Positions 35,443 to 44,175 of a stretch of 64,000 nucleotides of DNA are shown piece after piece. Location of the stretch: assembly GCF_000196675.2 (NCBI RefSeq), contig NC_015312.1, forward strand, positions 930,001 through 994,000, written 5' to 3'. The notes under the pieces are model-generated. The model was not told the DNA's origin, made no database searches, and saw only the letters and a program-made list of their open reading frames with translations. Made by a program: the position numbers and the translations under genes. Position 1 is the first letter of the stretch. Each line of letters starts with the position of its first letter. The DNA comes from Pseudonocardia benzenivorans CB1190. GTDB lineage: Bacteria; Actinomycetota; Actinomycetes; Mycobacteriales; Pseudonocardiaceae.

Positions 35443-35985
35443 ATGAGCGATTCGGACGCCGGCCTCGGCAAGGTCGTTGTGAACAGGGCGATGTCGCTGG
35501 ACGGCTTCATCGCCGGCCCCGACGACGCGATGGACTGGGTCGTCGAGTACGAGATCGAGTACGCGTTCTCCGAGGTCATGCATGCCACCGGCGCCATGCT
35601 GGCCGGCCGGGTGACCTATGAGGTCGGCAAACGGATGTCGGGCGGGGACGCCACCTACGACGGGGGGCCGGTCTTCGTCCTGACGCACCGGCCGCCGGAC
35701 GAGCCGGAGCCCGGGGCCACGTTCCTCACCTGCGACCTCGCCGAGGCCGTCGCCACGGCGCGTGCCGCCGCGGGCGGGAAGAACCTCGAGATCCTCGGTG
35801 CCGACGTGGCGAGCCAGTGCCTGCAGCAAGGGCTCGTCGACGAGGTCCTGGTCTACGTCCTACCCGTTCTGCTCGGCGACGGCGTGCGTTTCTCGACGTC
35901 GGGCCTCGGCCGGATCGACCTGGAACCTCTCGGCAGCACGCAGTCAGGCCCTGTGACGGTGCTCCGCTTCCGCGTCCAGAAGTAG
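35443..35985 (+). CDS. Dihydrofolate reductase-fold (RibD C-terminal-like) protein
   Basis: Cytoplasmic protein of 180 residues with the DHFR/RibD-C fold: KVVVNRAMSLDGFIAGPDDAMDW at the N-terminus, GAMLAGRVTYEVGKRM in the middle and EILGADVASQCLQQGLVDEV then LVYVLPVLLGDGVRF toward the end. Such stand-alone proteins probably use NADPH but their substrates are mostly unknown. Start ATG 35443 is 100 bp after the tRNA. Confidence 0.88.
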   Translation: MSDSDAGLGKVVVNRAMSLDGFIAGPDDAMDWVVEYEIEYAFSEVMHATGAMLAGRVTYEVGKRMSGGDATYDGGPVFVLTHRPPDEPEPGATFLTCDLAEAVATARAAAGGKNLEILGADVASQCLQQGLVDEVLVYVLPVLLGDGVRFSTSGLGRIDLEPLGSTQSGPVTVLRFRVQK

Positions 35986-36671
35986 AGCGGGCGTCCGTCG
36001 AGCGGCTCGAGTGGGCGCTCCGTCGCGGCCGTCGGCAGATTCGCGCTCGAGGTGCCACGGACGGACCACGAGCGGTACTTCCCTGCGGCAGCGGTGCCCG
36101 GGACTGATTGTCGTCGACGCAGGTCCTATTTTGTGATTTCACACCTCGACGGCCTGCAGGGTCCCTAGTGGGGCGCGGGTGGGCCGAGCTCCGCCCGCCT
36201 GGCACCGCTGCTGGTCAGCCACGGTGCACCGAGACGGGAGCCGATCCGTCGGCCGGCAGAAGGCGGGCGGTACGAATTGCCTTGCGGCCCGGTGGACGGG
36301 TCGGAAAGGTGAACCCTCGCCGCGAGGAAGAATCAGCGTCAGGACTGGCGATCGGGGCGGAAGGCGCAGAGGACGCACACAGTTGCACCACGTGGGCGGC
36401 TCACCGAAGGTCGACCACGAGCGGCGCTGGCCGCGCGCGTCGAGACAGCAGCGAGCGGGCGCTTGACTGCAGCTCGGCTTGGGCATGGCCTGGCGGTCCC
36501 GAGAGACCGCGCAAACGCCTCAGAAGCGTTCCTAGGCAGTCGGATCCATCGCCGTGTTCGGTCGCGCCGTAACGAACAACTCTTCGGTGACGAAAGGTCG
36601 GGTGACGGCCTCCTGCGAGTTCGGCTCGAACTTGGTCGGCGAGACCTACTCATACAAGGACTGACGCCACC
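35986..36671. other. 686-bp spacer without recognisable gene
   Basis: I find no protein family in any frame here. Open frames exist (for example 36108-36572 on the plus strand) but lack conserved motifs and credible starts. Base composition is less GC-rich than in the core genes. It may be debris of a former gene or island. Confidence 0.5.
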
Positions 36672-37145
36672 ATGGAATCCATCCTCGCCCGCACCCTGGC
36701 CATCCTGCCCTTGGGCGTGCTGGCCGTGGGGCTCGTCACCGCCTGCTCCGACCAGGTCCCGCCCCCGACGGCGCCTGCCGCCGTCACCGCACCTGCGGCA
36801 CCGCCGACAACCGTGCAGGCCACCACCCCAGACCCGACGCCGCCGCCCACGCCGGCTCCGGCCCGGCCCACGGCGCCCAAGGCCAATGGGAAGCCCAAGG
36901 TCGCCTACTCGTGCGAGCCCAACGCGCCGGCGAAGTTCGGCGACCCCGCCCACCCGAACACGATCACGAACAAGTCCTGCCCGGCCCTGAACGCCGCCAA
37001 GGAAAGAGCCGCCCGCGACTACCAGCGCAAACTGGACGCGGAACATCGCGCCGTCAGCGACGCCGCGCTGCAGGCGTGCCGCGAGCAGACCGGCCAGACC
37101 ACCGCCCAGTGCCAGGCACAGGCCCGCGCCGGTCTGGCCTCCTGA
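36672..37145 (+). CDS. Hypothetical lipoprotein, Pro/Thr-rich
   Basis: A 157-residue predicted lipoprotein of unknown function. The signal peptide ends in LVTAC-S (lipobox, Cys25), followed by a ~45-residue Pro/Thr/Ala linker that would span the wall, and a short C-terminal domain with four cysteines (YSCEPN, NKSCPAL, LQACREQ, AQCQAQ) that may form two disulphides. ATG 36672 starts the signal peptide; the ribosome binding site is weak. It is an orphan between an empty spacer and a broken methyltransferase. Confidence 0.7.
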   Translation: MESILARTLAILPLGVLAVGLVTACSDQVPPPTAPAAVTAPAAPPTTVQATTPDPTPPPTPAPARPTAPKANGKPKVAYSCEPNAPAKFGDPAHPNTITNKSCPALNAAKERAARDYQRKLDAEHRAVSDAALQACREQTGQTTAQCQAQARAGLAS

Positions 37146-37234
37146 CCGAACTCGGCGCGAGGTCAGCGGCAGGGGGCAGACAGCGGCAAGCGCGGGACGG
37201 GGCCTATCGCAGGGTCGCGCGCGGCACGCGTCGC

Positions 37235-37693
37235 TCAGCCCGCATCGTCATGACCAGGGCGGGTCAGCGGGGCCATCGTGTACTCGACCGGGATGGTCGT
37301 GATCGGCTCGTCGAGCACCGCGGCTTCGGGTCGCCGCGCCACCGCCCGGACGTAACCGAGGTGGCGGCCGGCGTCGGTCCGGACGGCGTCGATCTCGGCG
37401 GTGTTGTCCGGGGCGACGACATGTTGCCACTCCAGCCAGTGTCGCCAGCCGTCGGGCATCGTGTCCGCGACCTCGACAGCGAGCACGCCGCTGCGCTCCC
37501 AGTGCCGCCGCCACCACGCGGCCGAGTGCAGGCACGCGAGGCTCGGTTCCCACCATGCCGCGAGGTGCTCGGGCACGGGCCCGGCGAACTCGGAGAGCAG
37601 CCCGCTCCCGGCGATCCCGATCTGCCCGCCGGGTTCGACGAAGCGGGCGAGGTAGCTCGCGTACAGGTCGTCGGTGCCGTAGTAGACGAACGA
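37235..37693 (-). pseudogene. SAM-dependent methyltransferase, 3' part (cut by IS21)
   Basis: C-terminal ~150 residues of a class I methyltransferase: FVYYGTDDLYASYLARFVEP, GGQIGIAGSGLLSEF, PEHLAAWWEPSLACLHSAAW, VADTMPDGWRHWLEWQ, ending EYTMAPLTRPGHDDAG. The upstream part of the gene lies at 40281-40654 beyond the IS21 element. Joining the two parts across the duplicated AACGA gives an uninterrupted 275-codon frame, so nothing but the insertion has broken it. Confidence 0.88.
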
Positions 37694-37882
37694 TGTCCGT
37701 GGCCATGAAAAAGTCCCCGCTGGTGGCCAGGTGCAGGTCCTCGCGGGTGGCCGTGTGAGGTCCCCGCTGGTGGCCAGTTAGAAGTCCCCGGTCCCTCGTC
37801 GTGTCGTACCGGGCGGTGAGGCCCTGGGCGGTGACGGTGGCGGTTGTCGAAGCCAGCCACCGCACCGCCCAGGGGTCTCCCA

Positions 37883-39442
37883 TTGAAGTCTGCGAGGGAA
37901 CGGATGGACATCATTTCGGCCTATCGGGAGGTGGGCAGTTATCGCGGCGCGGCCGCGATCTGCGCCACGACCCCGAAGACGGTGCGCCGGGTCATCGAAC
38001 GCCATGAGGGAGGAGGTGTTGCGCCGCAACGCAAGCCACGGCCCCGGAACTACGAGTCGGTCGCCGAGCTGGTCGCGGCCCGGGTCGGGAAGACCCAGGG
38101 CAGGATCTCGGCGAAGCGGCTGCTGCCCGAAGCCCGCGCGGCCGGCTACGAGGGCTCGGCACGCAACTTCCGCCGCCTGGTCGCGACGGTAAAGGCCGAC
38201 TGGCGCCGCGATCATCACCGCGGCCGCCGTCCGGCGGTGTGGTCCCCGGGCGAGCACCTGGTCATCGACTGGGGCGTGCTCGCCGGGCTACACGTGTTCT
38301 GCGCGGTGCTGGCCTGGTCGCGGGTGCGGTTCGTCCGCTTCGCCACCGACGAACGCGCCGAGACGACCCTGACCATGCTCGCCGAGTGCTTCGAGACCCT
38401 CGGCGGGGTCCCCAAGGTCGTGCTCGCCGACCGGATGGGCTGCCTGAAAGCCGCCGTGGTCGCCGACCATGTCGTTCCGACGCCGGACTACGTGCGCTTC
38501 GCCAGCCACTACCGGTTCCGCCCAGACTTCTGCCATGGAGCCGATCCGGAGTCCAAGGGCATCGTGGAGAACCTCGTCGGCTACGCCAAGTCCGACCTGA
38601 TCATCGGCTGTGGTCTCGTCGCCGACCTCGACTCCAGCACAGGTCAGCGGCCGGTGGACCTTGCCGCGGCCAACGAGGCCGCCCGGCAGTGGTGCGTCGA
38701 GGTGAACGCGGCGACGCACTCGGAGATCGCCGCCGTTCCGGCCCGGCGCCTGGCCGAGCACGAGCTCGCCGTGTTGGGCGGATTGCCGTCGCTGCGGCCG
38801 CGGGTCACCGGCCCGGCCGTGCTGCGCAAGGTCGACCGGCTCTCCTGTGTCCGGTTCGGCTCGGCTCGCTACTCGGTGCCCACCACCGCGATCGGCACCC
38901 GGGTCGAGGTCCGCACCCACGCCGACCGGCTCACCATCCTCACCACCGCCACGCCCGGCAGCATGACCGGTGGGGTGGTGTTGGCCGAGCACCGCCTGGT
39001 CGGGCCGGGTGAGGCGTCGGTGATCGACGCGCATTACGGCGGTCCCCGCCCTGCCACTCCGGTTCGGGCCGTCCGCCCCAAGACCGCGCAGGAGAAGGCG
39101 TTCTGCGCGCTCGGCCCGATCGCGGCGGCGTTCCTGACCGGCGCCGCCGCGGCCGGATCGGCCCGTCTCGGGACTGAGTTGGGTGAGCTGCTGGGCCTCG
39201 GGCAGGCCCACGGCGAACAGGCGCTGCTCGACGCGCTGGCCCGGGCGACGGCGTTCCGGCGGTGGCGAGCCGAGGACGTCCGCTCGATCCTCGCCGCCGG
39301 CGCGGCCGCACCCAGGCCCCGCCCGGCCGGAGAAGCCCTGGTCGTCGAGCTGCCCGCGGTCCCGACCCGCTCCCTGGCCGACTACGCCATCACCACCACT
39401 ACCGAGCCGGACACCGCGGTGGTCGATGGGGATGCGTCATGA
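37883..39442 (+). CDS. istA: IstA, IS21-family transposase
   Basis: DDE transposase of about 519 residues. It has an N-terminal helix-turn-helix (GSYRGAAAICATTPKTVRRV), the first catalytic Asp in EHLVIDWGVLAG, the second in KVVLADRMGCLKAA, and the Glu in DPESKGIVENLVGYAKSDL. The N-terminal start is uncertain: TTG 37883 has AGGGG just upstream; TTG 37844 and ATG 37904 are in the same frame. Its stop overlaps the istB start. Confidence 0.93.
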   Translation: MKSARERMDIISAYREVGSYRGAAAICATTPKTVRRVIERHEGGGVAPQRKPRPRNYESVAELVAARVGKTQGRISAKRLLPEARAAGYEGSARNFRRLVATVKADWRRDHHRGRRPAVWSPGEHLVIDWGVLAGLHVFCAVLAWSRVRFVRFATDERAETTLTMLAECFETLGGVPKVVLADRMGCLKAAVVADHVVPTPDYVRFASHYRFRPDFCHGADPESKGIVENLVGYAKSDLIIGCGLVADLDSSTGQRPVDLAAANEAARQWCVEVNAATHSEIAAVPARRLAEHELAVLGGLPSLRPRVTGPAVLRKVDRLSCVRFGSARYSVPTTAIGTRVEVRTHADRLTILTTATPGSMTGGVVLAEHRLVGPGEASVIDAHYGGPRPATPVRAVRPKTAQEKAFCALGPIAAAFLTGAAAAGSARLGTELGELLGLGQAHGEQALLDALARATAFRRWRAEDVRSILAAGAAAPRPRPAGEALVVELPAVPTRSLADYAITTTTEPDTAVVDGDAS

Positions 39443-40218
39443 CCGCGAGCAAGCCCCCGGCGCTCGATGCTGACCTCGAGGCCGGGCTCAAGCGGCTCAA
39501 GCTCGCTGCGATGCGCCGCCTGGCTCCGGAGCTGTTGCTCACCGCCCGGACCCAGCGCTGGCGCCCCGAAGAGCTGCTACGCACCCTGGTCGAGGCCGAG
39601 GTCGCCGCCCGGGACGCCTCCAACATCGCGAACCGGCGCAAGGCCGCCGGGTTCCCGGTCGCCAAGACCCTCGACGAGTTCGACCTGTCCGCCTCCTCGA
39701 TCCCGAAGGCCACGTTCGACTACCTCGCCTCACTCGAGTGGATCCGCGCTCCGGAGAACCTCGCCCTGGTCGGGCCGGCAGGGACCGGAAAGTCCCACCT
39801 GCTCGTCGCCCTCGGCACCGCGGCGGTCGAGGCCGGGCACCGGGTCCGCTACTTCACCGCGGCCGAGCTGGTCGAAGCGCTCTACCGCGGCCTGGCCGAC
39901 AACTCCGTCGGCCGGCTGATCGGCCAGACCCTGCGCCACGACCTGATCATCATCGACGAGATCGGGTTCGCCCCGCTCGACGACACCGCCGCCCAGCTGC
40001 TGTTCCGGCTCGTCGCCGCCGCCTATGAACGCCGCAGCCTCGCCATCAGCTCGCACTGGCCCTTCGATCAATGGGGACGGTTCATGCCCGAACACACCAC
40101 CGCGGTCAGCCTGCTCGACCGGCTCCTGCACCACGCCCACGTCGTCGTCACCAGCGGCGACTCCTACCGCATGCGCGAGGCCAGGACCGCGAAGGGAGCC
40201 CCCATCAACACCAGCTGA
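39439..40218 (+). CDS. istB: IstB, IS21-family helper ATPase
   Basis: AAA+ ATPase of 259 residues (DnaC/DnaI-like) that helps IstA choose and bind targets. Walker A is GPAGTGKSHLL and Walker B LIIIDEIGFAPLD; sensor I is in SLAISSHWPFDQW. ATG 39439 overlaps the istA stop by four bases, so they are translationally coupled. Confidence 0.95.
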   Translation: MTASKPPALDADLEAGLKRLKLAAMRRLAPELLLTARTQRWRPEELLRTLVEAEVAARDASNIANRRKAAGFPVAKTLDEFDLSASSIPKATFDYLASLEWIRAPENLALVGPAGTGKSHLLVALGTAAVEAGHRVRYFTAAELVEALYRGLADNSVGRLIGQTLRHDLIIIDEIGFAPLDDTAAQLLFRLVAAAYERRSLAISSHWPFDQWGRFMPEHTTAVSLLDRLLHHAHVVVTSGDSYRMREARTAKGAPINTS

Positions 40219-40280
40219 ACGACCCCGGACCGGGGACTTTCACCTGGCCACCAGCGGGGACCACGAACTGGCCGTTGACA

Positions 40281-40654
40281 AACGAGTCGATGCTGACGAT
40301 CGCGTCGAAGAATCCTGCGGCGAACGGTAGCGCCCGGGCGTCGGCGTGGATCGGGAACACGCTGTGCTCGACGCCGGCGTCGCGGATCCGGGCCAGCCGC
40401 TCGTCGGCGCCGAACCACAGGTCGGTGGCCCAGACCTGCACGCCCAGCTCACGGTGCAGGAAGATCGACGAGGCGCCGCGTCCGCAGCCCAGGTCCAGCA
40501 CGCGCATCCCGGAGTGCAGGTCCATCGCCTCGACCAGCCACTCGGTGAGCCACAGCGAGTTCGCCCCGCCGCTCACCGCGGCGAGGACCCAGTCCGGGTG
40601 ATATGCCGACGACCGCGGGAACCGCTCGTTGACCGGCTGCCCCTCCTGCGCCAT
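40281..40654 (-). pseudogene. SAM-dependent methyltransferase, 5' part (cut by IS21)
   Basis: N-terminal ~124 residues starting at ATG 40654: PRSSAYHPDWVLAAVSGGAN, the SAM-binding motif MRVLDLGCGRGASSIFLHRE and VQVWATDLWFGADERLARI, then ADARALPFAAGFFDAIVSID up to the IS. Past the element the open frame would add only IS sequence. It resembles small-molecule methyltransferases; the substrate is unknown. Confidence 0.88.
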
Positions 40655-40957
40655 CCCAGCACCTCTCGTTCGTGGTCCGTGAACCATCCGAAGACGGCAT
40701 GGATCAACTGCTGTCGGGTCGGGCCGGGTTCCCCCGGTGGCGAATCGTCCACCCCGCGCCGTCTGCGGCAAAGCAGTTATCCCGTGACGCCGGAAGGCGC
40801 TGGGGGTCGAACACCAGACGTCGCCTCCTTCGGGCGGGCCAGGTCTGCTCCCGCCGCTGCTTGTCAGCCCGCCCGCCCCGCAGCGGCCCGGCCGTCGCAA
40901 CGACCGTCGACACGGCGGACGCGCTCGCCGGCGTGTTGGCGGGGCGTGGGGTGGCCG

Positions 40958-41665
40958 GTGATCGTCGGTTGCAGGGCATGGGCGCACGTCGATGCGCTCA
41001 GGTGATCATCGCGGGGGTGGGGGGTCGGGGGCCCGGAGCGGGCCGGGTGCGTTCGTGCGGTGCCCCGGGGTGTCGCGTCCCGTGGGTGATCGCCGCACGC
41101 GGGACATGGGCGTGCGTGGATGCGCTCAGGTCCCTGGCACGGTGATCATCCGCGGGTCAGGGCGCCACGGGGAAGGCGGGCTCGCTGTGGTGTCCGCTGG
41201 TGATCGCCGGTTGCGGGACATGGGCGCATGTGGCGGCGCTCAGGTCCCTGCCTCGATGATCACCCGCGGCTGGGATGCCCGAGGCTGCGGCGGGCTCGGG
41301 GTTGCGGCAGGCCCCGGTGAGGTCGCGCTGGCGGGGCGTTGCCAGTGGTGATCGTCGGTTGGGGGACTTGGGCGCATGTGGGTGCGCTGAGGTCCCGGTG
41401 TAAGGGATCATCCGCGGGGTTGGGGCGTCTGGGGGCGCAGGCAGGCGTGCTTGCTGTGGTGCTCCAGAGTAGGTCTCCGTGGGTGATCGCGGCTCGCGGG
41501 ACTTGGGCGCATGTGGCTGCGCTCAGGTCCCCGGCTCGGTGATCATCCGAGGCTCGGGCGCCCGGGGTGTCACGGGCCCAGGGCGTTGGCCGGGGTGATC
41601 GTGAGGTGAGGGACATCGGCGCGTGGATGCGCTCAGGTCCCTGCTTCGATGATCACCCGGGGTCG
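40958..41665. repeat. Array of six ~70-bp hairpin-forming repeats
   Basis: The 1.15-kb spacer 40655-41809 has no recognisable gene; most of it is this array. Units start at 40958, 41086, 41200, 41348, 41483 and 41595, at intervals of 112-148 bp. Each begins GTGATCG and ends TGATCA(T/C)CCG.GG, with a conserved inner part GGGAC.TGGGCGCA-N5/6-TGCGCTCAGGTCCC. The two inner arms pair over 12 of 14 positions (plus one G-U), and the outer GTGATC/GATCAC arms pair as well, giving a long hairpin. The first copy lacks ~15 bases of the right arm. DNA between units is not conserved. The area 40655-40957 shows nothing. Confidence 0.85.
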
Positions 41666-41680
41666 ACGCCCGCCAGCCGG

Positions 41681-41773
41681 GGCCCGAACCCGGTTTGGGG
41701 GCTGAACCCAGGTCTGAAGCCCGAACCCGAGCTCCGGCCTGAACCGACTTCGGCCACCCGGGCCCGAACCCGA
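41681..41773. repeat. Short degenerate CCGAACCCG repeats next to the array
   Basis: Five imperfect copies of a 10-12 bp unit around GCCCGAACCCGG (for example 41681, 41718 and 41761) lie between the hairpin array and the VOC gene. They look like a separate low-complexity tract. One frame reads as repeated PEPELRPEPT, without evidence of expression. Confidence 0.6.
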
Positions 41774-41809
41774 GGCCGGGTCCCCGATCCGAGGCGGTCG
41801 TCGAGGACC

Positions 41810-42202
41810 TCAGTCGGTCGGACCGGAGAAGCCGATCAGCACACCTCCCGGCGCGCGGACGAGCGCGGTGCACACGCCCGGCATTATCTTCGTCGGCGGC
41901 GTGACCGGCTCGGCGCCGGCCTCCACGGCGTGGGCGAAGGCGGCGTGTGTGTCCCGGACGTGCACCGTCGGCGTGCTGCCGGGCTGTTCAGCGGGGGCCG
42001 TCCGCCGGATGCCCCCGCCGCCGACGTCCGAGTAGGCGAACAGGTGGTAGTCGCCCGACCCCGTGGGGAAGGGCGGCCGGAAGGACCACCCGAGGACGTC
42101 GGCGCACCAGGCCCGCGTGGCCTCGACGTCGTCGCTGGCGAAGTCGGTGTGCGTGATCCAGCCGTAGACGCCATCGGTGAACTCGTGCGTGGGCTCTGTC
42201 AT
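41810..42202 (-). CDS. VOC-family (glyoxalase-like) protein
   Basis: A 130-residue vicinal-oxygen-chelate fold protein: GWITHTDFASDDVEATRAWC at the N-terminus, VLGWSFRPPFPTGSGDYHLF in the first module, HVRDTHAAFAHAVEAGAEP and TALVRAPGGVLIGFSGP in the second. Metal-ligand candidates are His17 and residues near the C-terminal strand, but the enzyme class cannot be told. ATG 42202 is six bases from GAGAGG; an in-frame ATG at 42208 touches that site and is less likely. Confidence 0.85.
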   Translation of the reverse strand: MTEPTHEFTDGVYGWITHTDFASDDVEATRAWCADVLGWSFRPPFPTGSGDYHLFAYSDVGGGGIRRTAPAEQPGSTPTVHVRDTHAAFAHAVEAGAEPVTPPTKIMPGVCTALVRAPGGVLIGFSGPTD

Positions 42203-42497
42203 CGTCATCCTCTCGGACGGGTGTCGGTACCCGTCCGACTGTCCGACGGCGCCCGACTCATCGGCGGTCCGGTCGGTGACTCCCGCGCGCCGCAACAATT
42301 CCGGGCACTGACGTGGACTCGCGATCCACGACCGGGGCCCGCGCGCGTGGGCCGGAGGACGGTCCGGCCGGCTCGTGGGTGGAACCGGCCGGACCTGAGA
42401 CGCCACCCGGACGCGCCCGAGCCGAGCCCTGCGCGCCCCCTACCCACCCACTCCACGAGCCATGCGGGCGATCTTCGATCTGGTTACGATTTTCCGT

Positions 42498-43226
42498 GTG
42501 GCCGGTTCCCAGGACCTCGCCGACACGTTCGCGTCGGTTGCTCGGGCACTGGAGGCAGCGAGCGACCCGACCGAGACCCGCCATGTCGTGACGCGGACGG
42601 CGGTCGAGATCGTTCCGGGCTGCGACCACGCGAGCATCTCGCTGATCGCCCGGCGCGGCGGGGTGACCACCGTCGCCGCGACCGACGAGGTCGTCCGACG
42701 CGTCGACGCCATCCAGTACCGCCTCGGTGAGGGGCCGGCCCTCGACGCGATCGCCGACCACGCCGTCTACGCGATCGACGACCTCGCGCAGGCGTCGCGG
42801 CTGTGGCCCCGCTTCGTCGAGAAGGCGGCGAAGGAGATCGGCGTCGCGAGCATGCTGTGCTTCCGGCTCTACACCGCCGACGACACCGCGGGCGCGTTGA
42901 ACCTCTACGCGCGGCGCCCTCACGCGTTCACCGGCGAGTCGCGCGCCGTCGGTGCGATCCTCGCCGCGCATGCCGCCGTCGCACTGCTCGCGGCGGGCCA
43001 GCACGAGAACGTCGAGAACCTCGAGACCGCGCTGGCCAGCAGCCGGGAGATCGGGACCGCCGTCGGCGTGGTGATGATGCGGCGCAACGTCGCGCGCGAC
43101 GAGGCGTTCGGCTTCCTGGTCGATGCGTCGCAACGCCTGAACCACAAGCTGCGTGACCTGGCCGAGGTCATCATCGAGGCCCCGGACGTCATCGACCGCC
43201 TCGGAGCCCGGGTACGGCAACGCTGA
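42498..43226 (+). CDS. GAF-ANTAR domain regulator
   Basis: Predicted RNA-binding antiterminator of 242 residues. The GAF sensor domain covers about 15-165 (GCDHASISLIARRGGVTTVA, DAIQYRLGEGPALDAI) and the ANTAR domain about 170-235 (ALASSREIGTAVGVVMMRRN, EAFGFLVDASQRLNHKLRDL). ANTAR proteins bind paired RNA hairpins. I prefer GTG 42498 because TACGAT (42485-42490) lies seven bases upstream, a leaderless promoter arrangement; ATG 42462 would add 12 residues. Such proteins are frequent in mycobacteria and relatives. Confidence 0.88.
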   Translation: MAGSQDLADTFASVARALEAASDPTETRHVVTRTAVEIVPGCDHASISLIARRGGVTTVAATDEVVRRVDAIQYRLGEGPALDAIADHAVYAIDDLAQASRLWPRFVEKAAKEIGVASMLCFRLYTADDTAGALNLYARRPHAFTGESRAVGAILAAHAAVALLAAGQHENVENLETALASSREIGTAVGVVMMRRNVARDEAFGFLVDASQRLNHKLRDLAEVIIEAPDVIDRLGARVRQR

Positions 43227-43240
43227 GTGCGGGTCGGCCC

Positions 43241-44018
43241 TCAGTGGCAGGAACCGTCGCGGCCGAGGGTCTCGACGGGTGTCGCGCCGGGGCGGCCCCA
43301 CTGCGGGACGGGGCGGCTCGTCGGACCCCAGGTGATGTGTCCGTCCGCGTCGGTGCGCCACGCCGGCGGCCGCCCCTCGGGCCAGCCCTCGGGGTTGGTC
43401 TCCCAGGCCTCGCGACGGCCGTAGGGCGTCATGTCGAGCAGGCCGAGCGAGAAGTTGACGCGTTCGTTGCCGCGCCCCGTCGTCGAGTAGGTGAGGAACG
43501 TGCGGTCGCCGTCGCGCAGGAAGCACGTGATGTGGCCCATGTCCTCGCCCACCGGCGCCGGCACGTCGCGCACCGAGTACCAGGGGTTCGGTGTAGCCCA
43601 TGAACTCGACGAAGTCGGCGACCTCGGGCCAGCGGCCCACCGTGAGGACGGCGTAGGAGACGCCGCGGGCGTGGAGGTAGGCGGCGTCGTGCACGTGCCA
43701 GGCCGCGGTGGTGCAGCCCTCGCACTGACCCTGGTGCGGCGCGCCGTCCCACCACATGTGCTTGTAGACGACGAGCTCCTCGCGGCCCTGGAACAGGTCC
43801 AGGAAGGGGACCGGGCCGTCGGCTCCGACGACCTGCACCGTCCCGTCGAACTCGACCATCGGCAGCCGGCGACGCGCCGCGGCGAGGGCGTCGCCCTCAC
43901 GGGTGTGGGCCTTCTCGCGGACCAGGAGCTCGGCGCGGGCGGCCTGCCACGTCGCGAGGTCGACGACGGGCGGGCGGCCGGGCCGTGCGGTGGACGGGTG
44001 GGGCGGGGCGGTCGTCAT
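43241..44018 (-). pseudogene. DUF899 family protein, frameshifted
   Basis: The thioredoxin-like DUF899 family is recognised in two frames. From ATG 44018 (GGAGG upstream): LATWQAARAELLVREKAHTR, VPFLDLFQGREELVVYKHMW, QGQCEGCTTAAWHVHDAAYL, up to EFMGYTEP. The rest is in the next frame: PWYSVRDVPAPVGEDMGHIT, TYSTTGRGNERVNFSLGLLD, MTPYGRREAWETNPEGWPEG, ending GRDGSCH at 43241. One extra base within the run of four C (43583-43586 on the plus strand as GGGG) explains the shift. It may be a recent mutation or a sequencing error, since all else is intact. Confidence 0.85.
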
Positions 44019-44175
44019 GGGGGTCCTCCGGAGTTCGACGCTCTGCGGAGGAGACCGCCGCGCGGGCCGGAACTCATCTGTGAGTCTCGGATCTGTGAGC
44101 CGGTCGGCCGCGACCCGGCCGCTGCTGCGCGGACACCACGGGCCCCGGTGCGACCCGGGGCCCGTGTGCCACGCC

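Larger units (their letters stand above)
37694..40280 (+). mobile_element. IS21-family insertion sequence, complete, 2587 bp
   Basis: The ends are TGTC...GACA, with AACGA duplicated at 37689-37693 and 40281-40285. Near both ends lie the multiple internal repeats typical of IS21: GGTCCCCGCTGGTGGCCAG at 37759-37777, a close copy at 37712-37730, a diverged one near 37737, and the exact complement at 40244-40262. It carries istA and istB with overlapping ATGA. Perfect duplication and intact genes suggest a recent insertion. Confidence 0.94.

Noticed and set aside
36108..36572. Plus-strand frame of 154 codons in the empty spacer
   Set aside because: No recognisable domain or plausible start; codon use is unlike the neighbouring genes.
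40672..41145. Plus-strand frame at the left of the array
   Set aside because: No motif, no ribosome binding site and it runs into the repeats.
41260..41616. Minus-strand frame with repeated DLSAATCAQVP peptide across the hairpin array
   Set aside because: The peptide repeat only reflects the DNA repeat. The units occur in different frames because the spacing is not a multiple of three, and there is no start signal.
40958..41665. CRISPR array
   Set aside because: The units are ~70 bp, imperfect and irregularly spaced (112-148 bp) with unequal spacers, and no cas genes are present.
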